From assembly GCA_023014335.1 (NCBI GenBank), contig JAECYW010000008.1:992001-1056000 (forward strand): 64,000 nt of DNA, in the 5' to 3' direction. Below are positions 47,688 to 59,500 of the stretch, piece by piece. The stretch comes from Galerina marginata (lineage: Eukaryota > Basidiomycota > Agaricomycetes > Agaricales > Galerinaceae). Below the pieces are notes generated by a model, which did not search any database, had not been told where the DNA came from, and saw only the letters and a list, made by a program, of their open reading frames with translations. Position numbers and translations under genes: made by a program. Within the stretch, counting starts at the first letter, position 1. Each line of letters starts with the position of its first letter.

Positions 47688-50600
47688 ATGGACCAATTTC
47701 CGCCTCCAGCGAACACAACCTCGAACACAACCTCATTCGGCGACTTAGAGATTTCTTCTTGCCCACCAGCTCAAGATCAATTAATATCTATGCCCTCAAC
47801 ACTTGAGCGGAATCAAGAGCAGCTGTGGCAAGATCTTGCGCATTTCTTTGCAGAAAATGAACCGATCATCGAGCGATCTCTATCTCTCGACACCGAAGCA
47901 ATTGCCCAGGACGAGAAATCTGCCGATCTAATTCTTGCTGTTGATTCTTGGGTGGAAACGGCCAACGTGGTATTGGAGGGACTGGTCGTACTAGGAAATG
48001 TTCATCCTGTCCTCGGAGGTGCGTATTGAGTGTCCTATATATTTCTAGTTCTGACATCGGGGTTCTATCAGTCGCTATCTTTGCGTTCCACTCCGTCGTC
48101 AGCTTGGACTTGGCGAGACGCGAAAACGACAGAAAAGTTCTTGCGGTGAAGCTACAGATGCAAAATATGATGTGTACCATGTTTCAGTACGTGAGATTGG
48201 CAGTCAAACTTTTGAGTCAGTTATGATGACATTCTTGTTGGATCAGACTTCGAAAACTGAGACACGTACATGTTCAGGAGGGGGATAAAGAACAGGAAAT
48301 AACTCGGTTGCAAAGATTGGTCAAAGTTATCGCCGACGACATCATGAAATGCGGAAGCGACTTGAACTACTATGTGGAACGAAAGTTTGTCTGTCAGTAT
48401 CTGTCTTATGCATCGGGAAATTTCTTACGACTCGTCCCTACAGCAAAGCTGATCAATTCCAAAAAGTATGAACGACGGTTTGCTGACCATATCCAAACGT
48501 TTGTTCTTCGACGTTCGGAGCTCCAAACCACAATATCTGCTTACGCGGCTGCCGGAATCGACGCTGCGAATCTTGCCATTCGAGAAGTCGGCGAGAAACT
48601 CGATTCTGTGGACCAGAAGCTGCAAACGGCTATTACAGCGCTATTCCGAAAACTCGATACTCCGCGTGAACAAGCTGCTCTTAGATTTCTTGAAGAGCAT
48701 GGAGGGCCCAAAGCATGTATTTCAAAGGATGAACTGTTGACGGGGCTATTGGTGAAGACGGGCCAGTCGCCGGAAGCCAGCAAAGCAGCTGTTACTGATC
48801 TCCAGGAAATTGTTTCATTACGCAAGGAGCTGATGGCAGAGCTGATGGAAAACCTGGACGAAGTCCTGGCCAAGAGCGTATCGCGCTTTGAGAAACAGCT
48901 CGCCGTCCAGTATAACAACCTAGAGCACGAGCTTATGGACCAAGGGCAGCAGATGCAAGAACATGGTCAGAAATTGGACAAGCTCATCAGCACATCCATT
49001 CTAATCCTTGAGGAGGGTAGGATTGTCACAAAAGGTGTCCCTGTGAAGTTAAAGGACCCGGTACGACTTCAATACTATTTCAGTATTTTTCATTGCTTAA
49101 TTCCACGTTTTACAGGAATTACAACAAATTTGGAATCGAATGGTGATCTTACCTTCATGACCCCACAAAGTAATTTCACTGATTCTGCAGTAGGGCCTGA
49201 AGAGAAGTGTGAAGGCGAAAAACTTTGTATTGACGCTACGCGATCACCTTGTCGTTGAACACTCTGTTGCGGGCACTCCTTATGCGCCGTCACCGTTACT
49301 GCTGTCTTCCACGAGGTTACCTGGATCGCAATACCCGCCTTCAGACCAATTAAAGCCTGAGGATTCGGACGAATGGGTGTTTGATTTCATCGACGTCTCT
49401 CACGTCCAGCCTGTTGTTGAAGCGATGGATGAAGATGGATCTGGGTTTATCAATGTGAACGAGGCAAATAAGTTTGCTCTTTCGCGACCGAAAGGGTTAA
49501 GGTAAGCATTCAATTTCTGTATTTCTTCTCAAGTAAATAATTTCTGACACCTGCAGTTTACTCCACTGGATTGCATATTGGGCAGCTGGTCAGTATTTTG
49601 TCTTCTTGTTGATTGACTTCTTTGACTTTTCCATCAGGATGGCACATCAATATCACAAATTACCGGACTAAACTCTATTCAATCATGCTTGAGATGCATG
49701 AGACATCTGCTTCTGCTCATATAGTCAACCGAGCCTTTGTTGGATATTACCTAAATCACAGCTATTTTCAACGGATTGAAGGTCTCCTCAGGTCTATAAA
49801 GCCCCTCCCATCTGATGCTCGCAAGCAACCCAAACTTTCCGAGGTAGCAGCACGCATGGCGACTTTACAGGAAGACCGTCTCCTAACCAATTTGAAAGCG
49901 ATGTCTTTCGTCGTTGAATCGCCATCAGATGTCAATCTCATTGCTGGATCTGGCCGGGTTGAAACGGTAATTCTTACTCCCATTTCCGAAAATTTGTGCC
50001 TTCATATAATAATTCGCGCCTATAGTGGATCCTACCACTATTATATCTTATGCTCACTCGCCATCTCGAAATTATCAAGCTGGCTGAAAAACGCGTCCTT
50101 GATACGCAAGAGCTCTCTACCCACACCACGTCACTCGGTCACATTTTCTCGGTCTTTGACGCACGCATGCGCAGTCTTAATGGCTCGTTGACCGTACCTT
50201 TCTCAATTTCAATTTCATTCTAATTCTTCAACCCTACAGAAATATTCCTTCAAACAAATCGAGATATTGAGTCGCAGTTCGCAAATCATTCATATGGCAT
50301 GGTACGTGATCAGGATCTCTCATTCTTTGAATTGGATCGTAATACTGATACAAAGCCATAGTTCCTCACGTCCTTCAAGCAGACCACAACGCATCCAGCT
50401 CTGAACACCCTCTTTACGGTGACCGATGTCAACAGTTCCTTGCCTGATTCGGTATCAAATTCAGAGCCCCTCGATACATCCATTTTATTCAAAGGCCTTG
50501 CACCTAGTTTCGAGTACGAGGAGCCCGACTTGAAACCTTCAGAAGCACCACTTGATCACACACCTCATTCAATAGAGGGCGAATGGGTTGGTATGTGTAT

Positions 50601-52430
50601 CCGCAGCGACAACCCAGGTATCGCTTTTCAGGGGTCATTCCAGTTTATCATTGGACCTGTTGTGGACGGCCTAATAACAGGGAAAGGTATAACATACTCA
50701 AGACCATTTGATATCGAAGGAACAGTTGGAGTAGCCGCAGACGGAAGTGCAGATGGAATCGTCAATATTTCGTTGACCGTTGTTGACACCGTCTACTCCG
50801 ACCTTGTATGTGACGGTCAGTATGATCCAGGACAAAAGACCATCAAAGGCACATGGTCCACCGAATCTGGCGAATCTACATCGGTGGATGGAGATACTGA
50901 TAGCGACGATGGCGATAGCCAACGCGAAGTCGGAAGTTTTTACTTCGCAATGATTTCTCCCGATATCTTCCGCTTCCGGTACTATCTCGACGGTCCCTCC
51001 TCTGATCCTACTTGGACTGTCGCTCGAAAACGCTGGGCGTTCGCAATACAGGCTGTATTGTTCCAAACGCAAAGCCGAATGGGTTCATGGGACTTTTTTA
51101 AAGCTCGGATTTCTGAACGTCGAAAATGGATCGAGTTATACTCTCGCGAAATGCTAGAAAATGAGATCCGCACTACCAGAGGGTTTCTGACAGACCAACA
51201 GAGAGCCGAATTCTTCCACTTGTCTTGGTCTGTTCCAACAAGTACTGCCAGATTATACGAGGCGCTTGCGAAGTACCTTCATCCCAGACTGGTGCATTTC
51301 TTGTAGGTCTCGGAACCACCACTTCTACTTGAACTATACAACTGATGAGTACCTTCGGTCTTTCCAGGGGCTTGGAACTCTGTGATGTGTGTGACCAGCG
51401 TGTTGTGTTCACTCGACTCATATGCATTACTTGCATGGAAGAAGACATGTCCAACCAGGTCGATCTCTGCCCGGAGTGTATGGAATCACGGATCTTCAGC
51501 AAGGAAAGAAAATTTGTTCATCACCTTTCTCACTCTCTTATTCGGACTTCGCGTGCTGTTCAAAACGCCGAACGGCCCATCATCGTTCCCAAAGCCAGAT
51601 TACTCTCCGAAAGGATCAAAGCGTCTGTCAAAGCATCTGAAGACAAGAAAAACTCGACCAAAGAGCGCGATAGTAAAGCCCTAAAAGGCTCGGATCATAA
51701 AGTGATGAAGAACGCAGACACTGAAAACATTGTTACAAGCCGGCCCACGCTGACACCTTTAATATGCGCTTCTTGCAGTAAGGATGTAACGCTTCCATGT
51801 TGGGCTTGCATTGCTTGTGGTATGTCCAGCAGCTTTTATTATTACCGCAGGTGTTACCTTTATTTACATCCGTGTTTGACAGCCCTTGACACACTTATTT
51901 GCCTTGATTGCGAACGCCAAGGCAGATGTGTCCTACCACGAGAGGGGATTTCTGGAACCCATTCTGTAAAACATCTCCTTCTACGGATCAACGACAGTGC
52001 AGACATCAAAACTGTCGAACTGAAAGCGAGTAAGATGGAGATGCATCTCAGCAACATGGAGAAGAGGCTCAATGCTGGCATTGACGAGGGACTCCTGGCC
52101 CTAGAAAACAAGGTGAATATGCGGTTAGAAATCGTTAGAAAGGAGGTGAAGGGTGCAGTGGATGATATTGCGAATACTCTAAAAAATCTTCCACCGGGTC
52201 AAGAGGCGGTTGCTTCAAGCGACGAACAGGTGAAACCAAAAGCAGTACCCGAGGGCAATCGCAGCCCCGCCGAGGATCCTCTTCAGGCTAAATCTCTTTC
52301 CCCATATGAGTCGAGGTTGGAGGAGCGGTTGAATGCGTTGGAAGTCAAGGTTGACACCCACTTTGGACGTCTTCTGGACATGATGGAAGAAGTCCTTCGT
52401 CGAGATCGCTCTCCAAGGCGTGAAGGATAG
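47688..52430 (+). CDS. Large multidomain protein with EF-hand and C-terminal Cys-rich (ZZ-like) segment
   Basis: Start taken at MDQFPPPANTTSN. N-terminal helical region (VETANVVLEGLVVLGNVHPV, FAFHSVVSLDLARRENDRKV) resembles the helical heads of fungal STAND or incompatibility proteins; a long coiled-coil region follows to ~49000. A single EF-hand loop is clear (MDEDGSGFINVNEANKFA) before LLHWIAYWAAGW. A beta-rich part (EGEWVGMCIRSDNPGIAFQG) comes next. A 91-nt intron (donor GTACCT near 51271, acceptor TTTCCAG) joins ALAK to GLELCDVCDQRVVFTRLIC, then CMEEDMSNQVDLCPECMES and HHLSHS, a ZZ-like CxxC series, with a second Cys set (LICASCSKDVTLPCWACIAC) and a C-terminal coiled coil. An alternative is two genes, with the second starting at 51345, but only 38 nt separate them. 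Function unknown; Ca2+-linked signalling or defence is a guess. Confidence 0.65.
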
Positions 52431-53153
52431 AGTATTTGCTACCACTGATGTCAGTTAAATAGCAAAGCACCAAATAAATATGAAACCGGTCCTTTCAAAC
52501 TGGCCTGAGCTGAACAATCCCTTGAAAAAAGCCAACGTCATTTTGGATGTCAGTAATCAGATAAACCAGAACGAGCCGCCTGTGGCGTTTAGTCGAACTT
52601 TGTTGCAGTAATTTTCGTCGATAGGAATATATGCCAGTACTTGGTTCATGTTGCTTATCGCAGGCTAATAGGCTCGAGAGTCGAGACTAGCCGTTCTGGT
52701 GGCGAGAAAAAAATTGTATATGCTAATTCATAACCCCACGCTATTTTTTCCGCGCGTAGGGAGATTGGTATCGAGTCTAACCGCAGGCCGAGGACGTGTT
52801 ATCATCCATCCAAGTTTGATCTTAGAAATTAGTGCCACGTGATTAGGCTGAGAGCATTTTTCGAGTCCGAGTCGGTGCTTCCTGTTTCTTACCTCAACGC
52901 AACGATGAACTAAATCTCTTGATATTTCGCCAAGATTTTTGCCGAGTCGTGATCTCCACGAATACTTATTATCTATACTTGGTCTTCGTCAATGTATCGT
53001 TCGAAAATTTTGGCGAATCAACAACCGTTTACAATATCACTTCTGAATCTCAGCAATTTATAGCTGCTTGTGGTGTTGATCTCCGTAATTCGTGGCAGGC
53101 CGGCAGGCAGCTGCAGGTTTTCAGTTAGGCGTGCCTTCTTTGCGTTGGATTTA
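52431..53153. other. Intergenic, no gene seen
   Basis: Spacer between the EF-hand gene and the MITE. Only short frames. Confidence 0.4.
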
Positions 53154-53813
53154 CTATCCCATTCCAGGAGTTTGACCATTCCAGGAGTTTGACCACTTCG
53201 ATTTCCTCAGGCAATTCTTATCCGACCGACACAAAACTTTGCATATGTACTCTAGTAGTCTATCCCAATAAATATATCCAAAAAAATTGAGAGTTTTACG
53301 ACTGCATCCTGCAAAACTGAGAGAGGGTGATTTTGATTACCTTCAAAGGGCCAAGGTATAGCAATGTTGACTCAGATCCAGCCCGATCGCGAAGTCCGCG
53401 TCCCATGAAATTTGGACAAGTCATTTAGGGTATCGATGCGATCCCAAATACCAAATTTGATATTTGAAAGTGGATTATATCTTTTAGAACTCGAGGAATG
53501 GTCGTTTTGCGGTTTTGAAAAGTGACACATCGTGACAGTTTTCCTGGGAACCAGGGCAAACCCGACGAAAAAGTGGCGGTGATTTGTTGTGACAGCACCG
53601 TTACAGGATGGTCAATCTCCTGGAACCTTCGACTTTTGAGCACCGGAAGGGCTCCGTTGTCGCCTCTCCTCAACTTTCTAAGGAAAAAATTTGATATTCA
53701 GATAGAAGACAAAATGCCGCATATTCTGGCAAAGTTTGAGGACAGGAGGATAAGTAGTTGCATAGTAATTTGACGAATAGTGATAAATTGGTCAAACTCC
53801 TGGAATGGGATAG
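53154..53813. mobile_element. Non-autonomous TIR element (MITE) with TA target-site duplication
   Basis: Left end CTATCCCATTCCAGGAGTTT followed by GACCA; the right end is its inverted complement (TGGTCAAACTCCTGGAATGG, then GATAG). Both ends are bordered by TA (53152-53153 and 53814-53815), the target duplication of Tc1/mariner-type elements. The 17-bp TIR core is repeated in tandem at the left end (53161-53195). The 660-bp interior has no transposase frame. Confidence 0.82.
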
Positions 53814-53922
53814 TATTTGATTTCACCGTTTGACTCCTTGTTCGTCGGGTTTGTGGTTGACAGGCTGACTCAAAGCTGACTAGTGACGCTATCTCGGGCT
53901 TGCTAGCTCTAAACCTACCATG

Positions 53923-53947
53923 GCACTCTTTTCCAGCTTAAAAGGAG
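53923..53947 (+). promoter_or_regulatory. Shared promoter block of DUF6533 copies A, B, C (copy C)
   Basis: GCACTCTTTTCCAGCTTAAA followed by AGGAG, 94 nt upstream of the copy C ATG. Confidence 0.55.
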
Positions 53948-54040
53948 CGACCTGACTGCTTGCTAAAGCTAAAGGTGCTGCTTCTTTCCCAATAACTTCT
54001 GCATCCACGAGTACAGAGGCTCGGAGCATTTTCTCAAAGC

Positions 54041-55792
54041 ATGTCCTTGGACGCCGAAAATCTACATCAGGAGAAGTTAGCGAGCTTTATAGCAGGTGAG
54101 GATTGTTTTTATTTATTGGTCTTCGCAAAATCTCATGGTTTATAAAGTTGCCCTCGCCGTTGGGGCTCTATATGACCACAGTACGCGAGACAAATCTCCC
54201 CCGATTTAGGCCTGAATCCGCCTGATGCTTTACTTAATCACTTCAGTAATTACACTGGATGGTGAGGTATCTGCGATAGACTTTTGTCTAATGTCGAACC
54301 TGCTCATCGAAATGGCTCAATACATAGGTCCGGTTCTTATGGGCAAGTGAAATCTGGGTTCGGAACGTCTGGCAGTACGTAACTTAATGTACTGATCCAG
54401 AACCGATCCAAGTGGACACTCCCTCAATTGTTATTCCTTATTGCAAGTCGCTTTACTGACTGCCTCTTGGAATTCGGGGACTGACTCAATGTATTTCATA
54501 GAATCGCTACCTCAGCGATGCGATCCTTATGTCAGTACAATACAAGGCTTTTCAAGATTGTCGACGGAAACACTTACACATGACTGATATTTAGATACGG
54601 GGCTGTAAGTCAGTGATTCTACCTTCCTTCGATGTCGCCTTTTCACAATACTCTTCAATGACAAGGTTTGATAAAGAACGGGGACGCGAACACTAAAAAG
54701 GTGCACTAAAACGGCCCAAGTCCGAATTTATTTCCTCTAACTTGTCACTGACTCTGCTTGTATCAGAGGTGCGTATCTACTTGGAATACCCGCCCTTGTG
54801 ATTTTCTAACACTGGTTCCTGAAAGATGTACGGTCTTCAGTTGAAAAAAATACCTACCAAAGCGTGCTAAGCCGCCTCTACAGGTCAATATTCGTTCGCA
54901 GCGGTAACTTGGGGAAGCATTGTCGCATTCTGGGCTCTGCAAGGTCTCATTTTGTCTCGCTACACCCAGACCTGATTTTGTTACCATCTGACCTAATTCT
55001 AAGGAATCGTGATTCTTCGAATCTCAAGCCTGTATGATCATTCGCGGAAAATCATCACCCTCCTCACTGCTGCATTTGCTTGTGAGGTTATAGCCACGAG
55101 TACTCTAGAGGCCTTCTCAAATACTCAGTCCCATTTCGGTGGGTCGTCAATTAAGACAGGTCATTTAGCTCTGCTAAAGGTGGATGTTCACAGATGTAAG
55201 GACCCCCGTTGAAAACATGTCCTTCTGTCTTTCTTCTCCATCCCCGTGGTGGTCAAGCCTCTTTTGGGTTTCAATCATTATGTTTGAGGTCTTAATCCTT
55301 GGAATGTCGGTTTATCGAGCACTGCAGACTCCGACAGAAACATGTTTATTCACCCGATATCCAATCTCTGGAGCCACACGGCCATCATTGTTATATGTGA
55401 TGATGAGGGATAGTATATTGTTCCCGCTTATGTGAGTGCTACTTTCCCGAAGTTGTAATCCCTTCAGAACTCTGACTCGGTCTGGCACAGCGCCTTGATT
55501 GTATCGCTCATAAACTTCTTCGGGTCGATATATTTCTCGGTACGGACAATTGTCTAGCGCCACCAAAATTTAAATAACAGTATTGACGCTCAAATACTTT
55601 GTATAGTTCTCTGGAAAACAAATCAGCATCGCCGTTGCTGGTTTTATGACCCAGATTCTGGGTGGACGTTTGATTTTGAATTTGAGGGAAGCGTATTATC
55701 GACGGTTAGAAGATGAACACGACTTGGAAAATATCACCGCAGTGATACCCATCGCGTTTGCCCAGGAGACGATGGGTGATTCAGAGTCGTGA
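54041..55792 (+). CDS. DUF6533 multi-pass membrane protein, copy C
   Basis: Starts MSLDAENLHQEKLASFIA. Exon series: ALAVGALYDH, LITLDGE, VRFLW with a GC donor (GCAAGT, 54343-54348), NRSKWTLPQLLFLI with a GC donor (GCAAGT, 54443-54448), NRYLSDAILM, SLIKNGDANTKK, then 2-nt exons AG (54767-54768) and AT (54826-54827) giving Arg-Cys before QYSFAAVTWGSIVAFWALQ. Then ILRISSLYDHSRKIITLLT, SPSPWWSSLFWVSIIMFE, YVMMRDSILFPLM, and LILNLREAYYRRLEDEHD to the stop at 55790. The C-terminal half and the GC donors resemble copy A. An intron around 55150-55200 has diverged sequence. The MITE lies just upstream. Confidence 0.78.
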
Positions 55793-57115
55793 TGATATCC
55801 CAATGCTGAATATTTCCAAAATCTGACATTGCTGCCCAGGGTTGTAACATACGCTTGCCCAATTAGATTGAAATAGACCATGGCCTTTGGGCATTCAATG
55901 AATTCTTCGCAAAAGCTCTTCCAGTGCTCTGAGTGAACTGTCCCTCGACTATTGGCCATCCATTATACGTGGTTTCCCATTATAATTCAACAGCCTGCAG
56001 CTGGCTAAGTTGGTGGTTTGCCTATGCTAACCCAATCTCGAACTCAATCTCGACCTTCGAGGAACGTTTGTCAATTCACACCATGCTTATGTATAAATTT
56101 TACAGAGATCTCGGCTTCGGCGATACCTGGGCTAAAACCTTGTTTCTGCATTGAATACTCCGAGCGAGCCACTGACATCGGAGGTGGCGAAGGAGAGGGC
56201 ATACTATTGACCTACTTTTCAATTTCAAGGACACATGGAGCAAAGGGCAAGTGTGAAAATTAAATGCCCCGGGAAACGTTGAAACGACGGGCGCTTCATG
56301 ATGATGGGGCACTGCGTGGGAAACAAGAAATGTGTGATCCCTGATCTGAAGTTTTTTCCGAGTGTCTGAATCTCGAACTCTCACTTGGAAACCTAATGTG
56401 ACTCTTTAAGCTTCAAGTTCTATGCACTCACCTGGAGTAACAACGCACCGGGCCCTCGAGATGAATCAGCGACCTAAAAGAAATGCTGCACCGGTTATGC
56501 TTTACGACCATGGTCCTAGGCTATTGTTTTACAAACTTCAGTGGCACTGACTCGTTTTTAATCAAACATGTCATCCAAGCCACCTGCAACGGTGGCAATC
56601 GACAGCATCTGGTACCTCCTCCGAGTCTAGTACCTCTCTGGTTGGGTGAGCTCAGATTACCGAGTTGATCGTGTTTCAGGTTTGGTAGGGATTGGCTTGC
56701 GGATGAGGTTTCACTGGAGCATCACCATACATCTCAACGCATCGACATCGAATAACCTACCTGCCAAATTTTGGGCATTTGGTGCCGCTTCACGGGCTCA
56801 TCTCGAAATCTGCAATGGTTACGGTGGCATAGACCTCGTAAGTTTGCTTCTTGAAACCGGACAACGTCTCTTTTTTTGGCATTCCTGCTCAACCCAAGTT
56901 TGTTTACATGGCGCAGAAAACTTCCTGCTACACAATAAGGCGAGGCATAGCGTTCGACGATTGTAAGATGACAGACGCCACCAGTTTTATGGCGATTGGT
57001 CTGTTTTGTCTGTCGCAGTCGTCTTCGGTATAAAACTTAACAAGGACGGACCTCCGACTGCTTGTCCTCTATCTTTCTATTTGTCGACCTTGAAACTTTA
57101 TGATCGCAGCGAAGC
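55793..57115. other. Intergenic, no gene seen; TATA box of copy D at 57029-57035
   Basis: 1.3 kb of low coding potential between copies C and D. TATAAAA at 57029-57035 is 81 nt upstream of the copy D ATG and is its probable core promoter. The A/B/C promoter block is absent here. Confidence 0.45.
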
Positions 57116-58823
57116 ATGTCATTGGATGCAGAAGTCCTTTATTTTTTGTCCGAGGAACAGTTCGTAAGCTATGCAGCAGGTGAGGATTATCTTATTCACA
57201 GCTCTCCGTTACGTTCTCATATCACCCAAGTTGCTCTAGCTGTTGGGGTGATATATGACCACCGTACGTTACGCCGCCGGCTCTCTGTAGTTTTCTAACT
57301 CTTCGTCCAGTCATTACCCTCGATAGAGAGGTGGGTAGAATATTACTTTTGCGAGGTCTTTACTCGTTGAGATGAAGCGGCCAATCAACAGATTCATTTT
57401 GTCTGGGTAAGCTCGTTTGGGTTCAATTCTGGACAATATCTATAAATCATGGAACTGCAGATGAGGTCAAAATGGACGCTCACACAACTCTTGTTCTTTA
57501 TTGTAAGTCCTATTCTTGATTTTTTATTGAAGTTCGAGGCCTGCTGAATATATATTACCTCCAGAGTCGCTATCTCAGCGACGCGATACTTATGTGAGTT
57601 TGGCGCTCAAATAGTTATTAACTGATTCAACCTGTCTGGCATATATTCAGATATGGCGCCGTCAGTGAGTGGTGCAACATCCTTTTCTTAGCCTACACTC
57701 CGCTGACGCTGAAAGACAGGCCTGACAATGAATACAAAAGCCAGGAGCAGTGACGTGCGTACAAACATGCCTCTTTATCGATTTCACCATGATCCGTTCC
57801 ACTAATACCCCTGTAGAGGTGCGTATACGAATATCTACACTGCACTGATTGCCTAATCACCGCAGCTGTACGTTTTTCTCCACTAACAAGCCTAAAAATC
57901 TGAAATTAATATCTTGTATTACAGGCCGACATCCATTTGTGGCGATAGCTTGGGGAGGCATTATTGTATTCTGGTCTTCGCAAGGTGAGAGAAACATGAC
58001 ACGCTTTCTCATAAGCCTCAAACTTCAGTCAAATTTCTTTTTCAGCTATCACTATTGTTAGGGTGTCAAGCATGTACAATCATTCCCGGAAAATCACTAT
58101 CCTTCTCGTCGCCATGTTTCTCTCCGAAGTTATAATCACAGCCGTCTTCGAGAGCTTCTTCGATTCCACACCTCCATACACGGGTACATCTTTCAGATCT
58201 CTTCCATTGGGTGTTTTATGTCAATTAACAGCCCAATAACATAGTTGTCTCAGGAGGTGTGCCAGTATGTCTCCCCGCCTCACCCCCGTGGTGGTCGAAC
58301 CTTTTCTGGATCTCAATTATTACACGCGAAACCTTGATGCTTGGTCTGTCTATCAACAAGGTGATACAATCACGCCAGGAATTATGGGTGAAAATCTCCA
58401 CACCCGAACGTCCCTCCTTGATGTTCGTGCTAATGAGGGACAGCATCTTCTTTTCGTCCACGTGGGTTGCCTTGCTTGAAGTCAACATTGTGCCGTCATA
58501 CATCTGACCCAACCTTCTACAGGGCATTGGTCATCGCTATCATGAATTGTGTTTCAACGTTTTATCTCTCAGTATGTTCCTTCCTTTTTGTCGGCAACAG
58601 ATACTGAATTTCGTTTTTCGTGGTTCAGTATTCCGCTGACCAAATCTGTATCGCCGCTGCTGCTTTTGGGACGCAGGTCTTTGGAAGCCGTTTGATTTTG
58701 AATTTGAGAGAAGCATACCATCGGTTTGTTGAGGACGAATACAGTGAGGGCCGGGCAAGAACAGCCTTACCGCCGATTGCGTTTTCCCTAGAGTCAACGG
58801 ATGTTTCGGTCGACATCGCGTAG
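57116..58823 (+). CDS. DUF6533 multi-pass membrane protein, copy D
   Basis: The clearest member. Exon lengths from the start: 64, 33, 20, 15, 42, 29, 14, 35, 2, 2, 60, then larger. They give MSLDAEVLYFLSEEQFVSYA, ALAVGVIYDH, LITLDRE, IHFVW, MRSKWTLTQLLFFI, SRYLSDAIL, IYGAVSLTMNTKARSSD, Ser-Cys (2-nt exons AG 57817-57818 and CT 57866-57867), RHPFVAIAWGGIIVFWSSQ, then VSSMYNHSRKITILLVAM, a P-PWWSNLFWISIIT segment and LILNLREAYHRFVEDEYSEG, ending ESTDVSVDIA. All donors seen are GT. Together with E and F it forms a second subgroup (start MSxDAEx, SxEEQxVSYxA). About seven TMs; function unknown. Confidence 0.82.
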
Positions 58824-59500
58824 ACAGGTTTGCCACTTCTATCATACAATCTTTGTGCATGATTTAACTGCAAGTAACACGATCTCATTAGTTAGCCCAT
58901 CGCCCGTAGGTTTCCACGAAGTGAATTCCGAGTCCCATTCGGCGCTTCACTGTTTTTGATTGACGTTGACATCGGCAGTTGCTAACTTCTCGGAACAATA
59001 CAGAACAGCCCAATCACCACCGAACGACGGTTAGAGACTTAGAGTGGTCGCCACTCTGTCGATGACAACGAGGGGATATACATTGACAACTCGAAACAGA
59101 CGACCCGCTACAATCTGTCCACAAACCGCAATCAATGTCTAGTCTACATGCACTCTCTCGGTTGCCAGTCGATCGTCCAAATTCTGGGTCAATCAAATCT
59201 AATCTTCTAAACTACACGCGCTAAGTAACGTAGGCATCAGGAAGCAGATTAGTCTCTGATTTTTTGACTATTGCAGGCTCTCGTCGGTTTAAACACTGAA
59301 AGAATTTTCAATGCATGCATACCTTACGCGGGGTTGAGCAACGCGACTCTTCTAGGCTTTGTTGATGACAGACACCCATGGCTTTGTAGTCACTAGCTTG
59401 GTTTCCCTTTGCGACCGTTTTTGCCTTAAAATCCTGGACGTCCAGTTTCTCCCTCGCCGAATTTCTACTCTGCCCTCCTTGGGAGCTCACTATTTCAAGT
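58824..59500. other. Intergenic, no gene seen
   Basis: Spacer between copies D and E with only short frames; no clear relic of another copy. Confidence 0.4.

Noticed and set aside
57817..57818. Zero-length exon (recursive splice site AG|GT) instead of a 2-nt exon
   Set aside because: Copies C, D and F (AGAG|GT) would allow it, but A, B and E have AA or GA between acceptor and donor, and a zero-length exon would break the frame.
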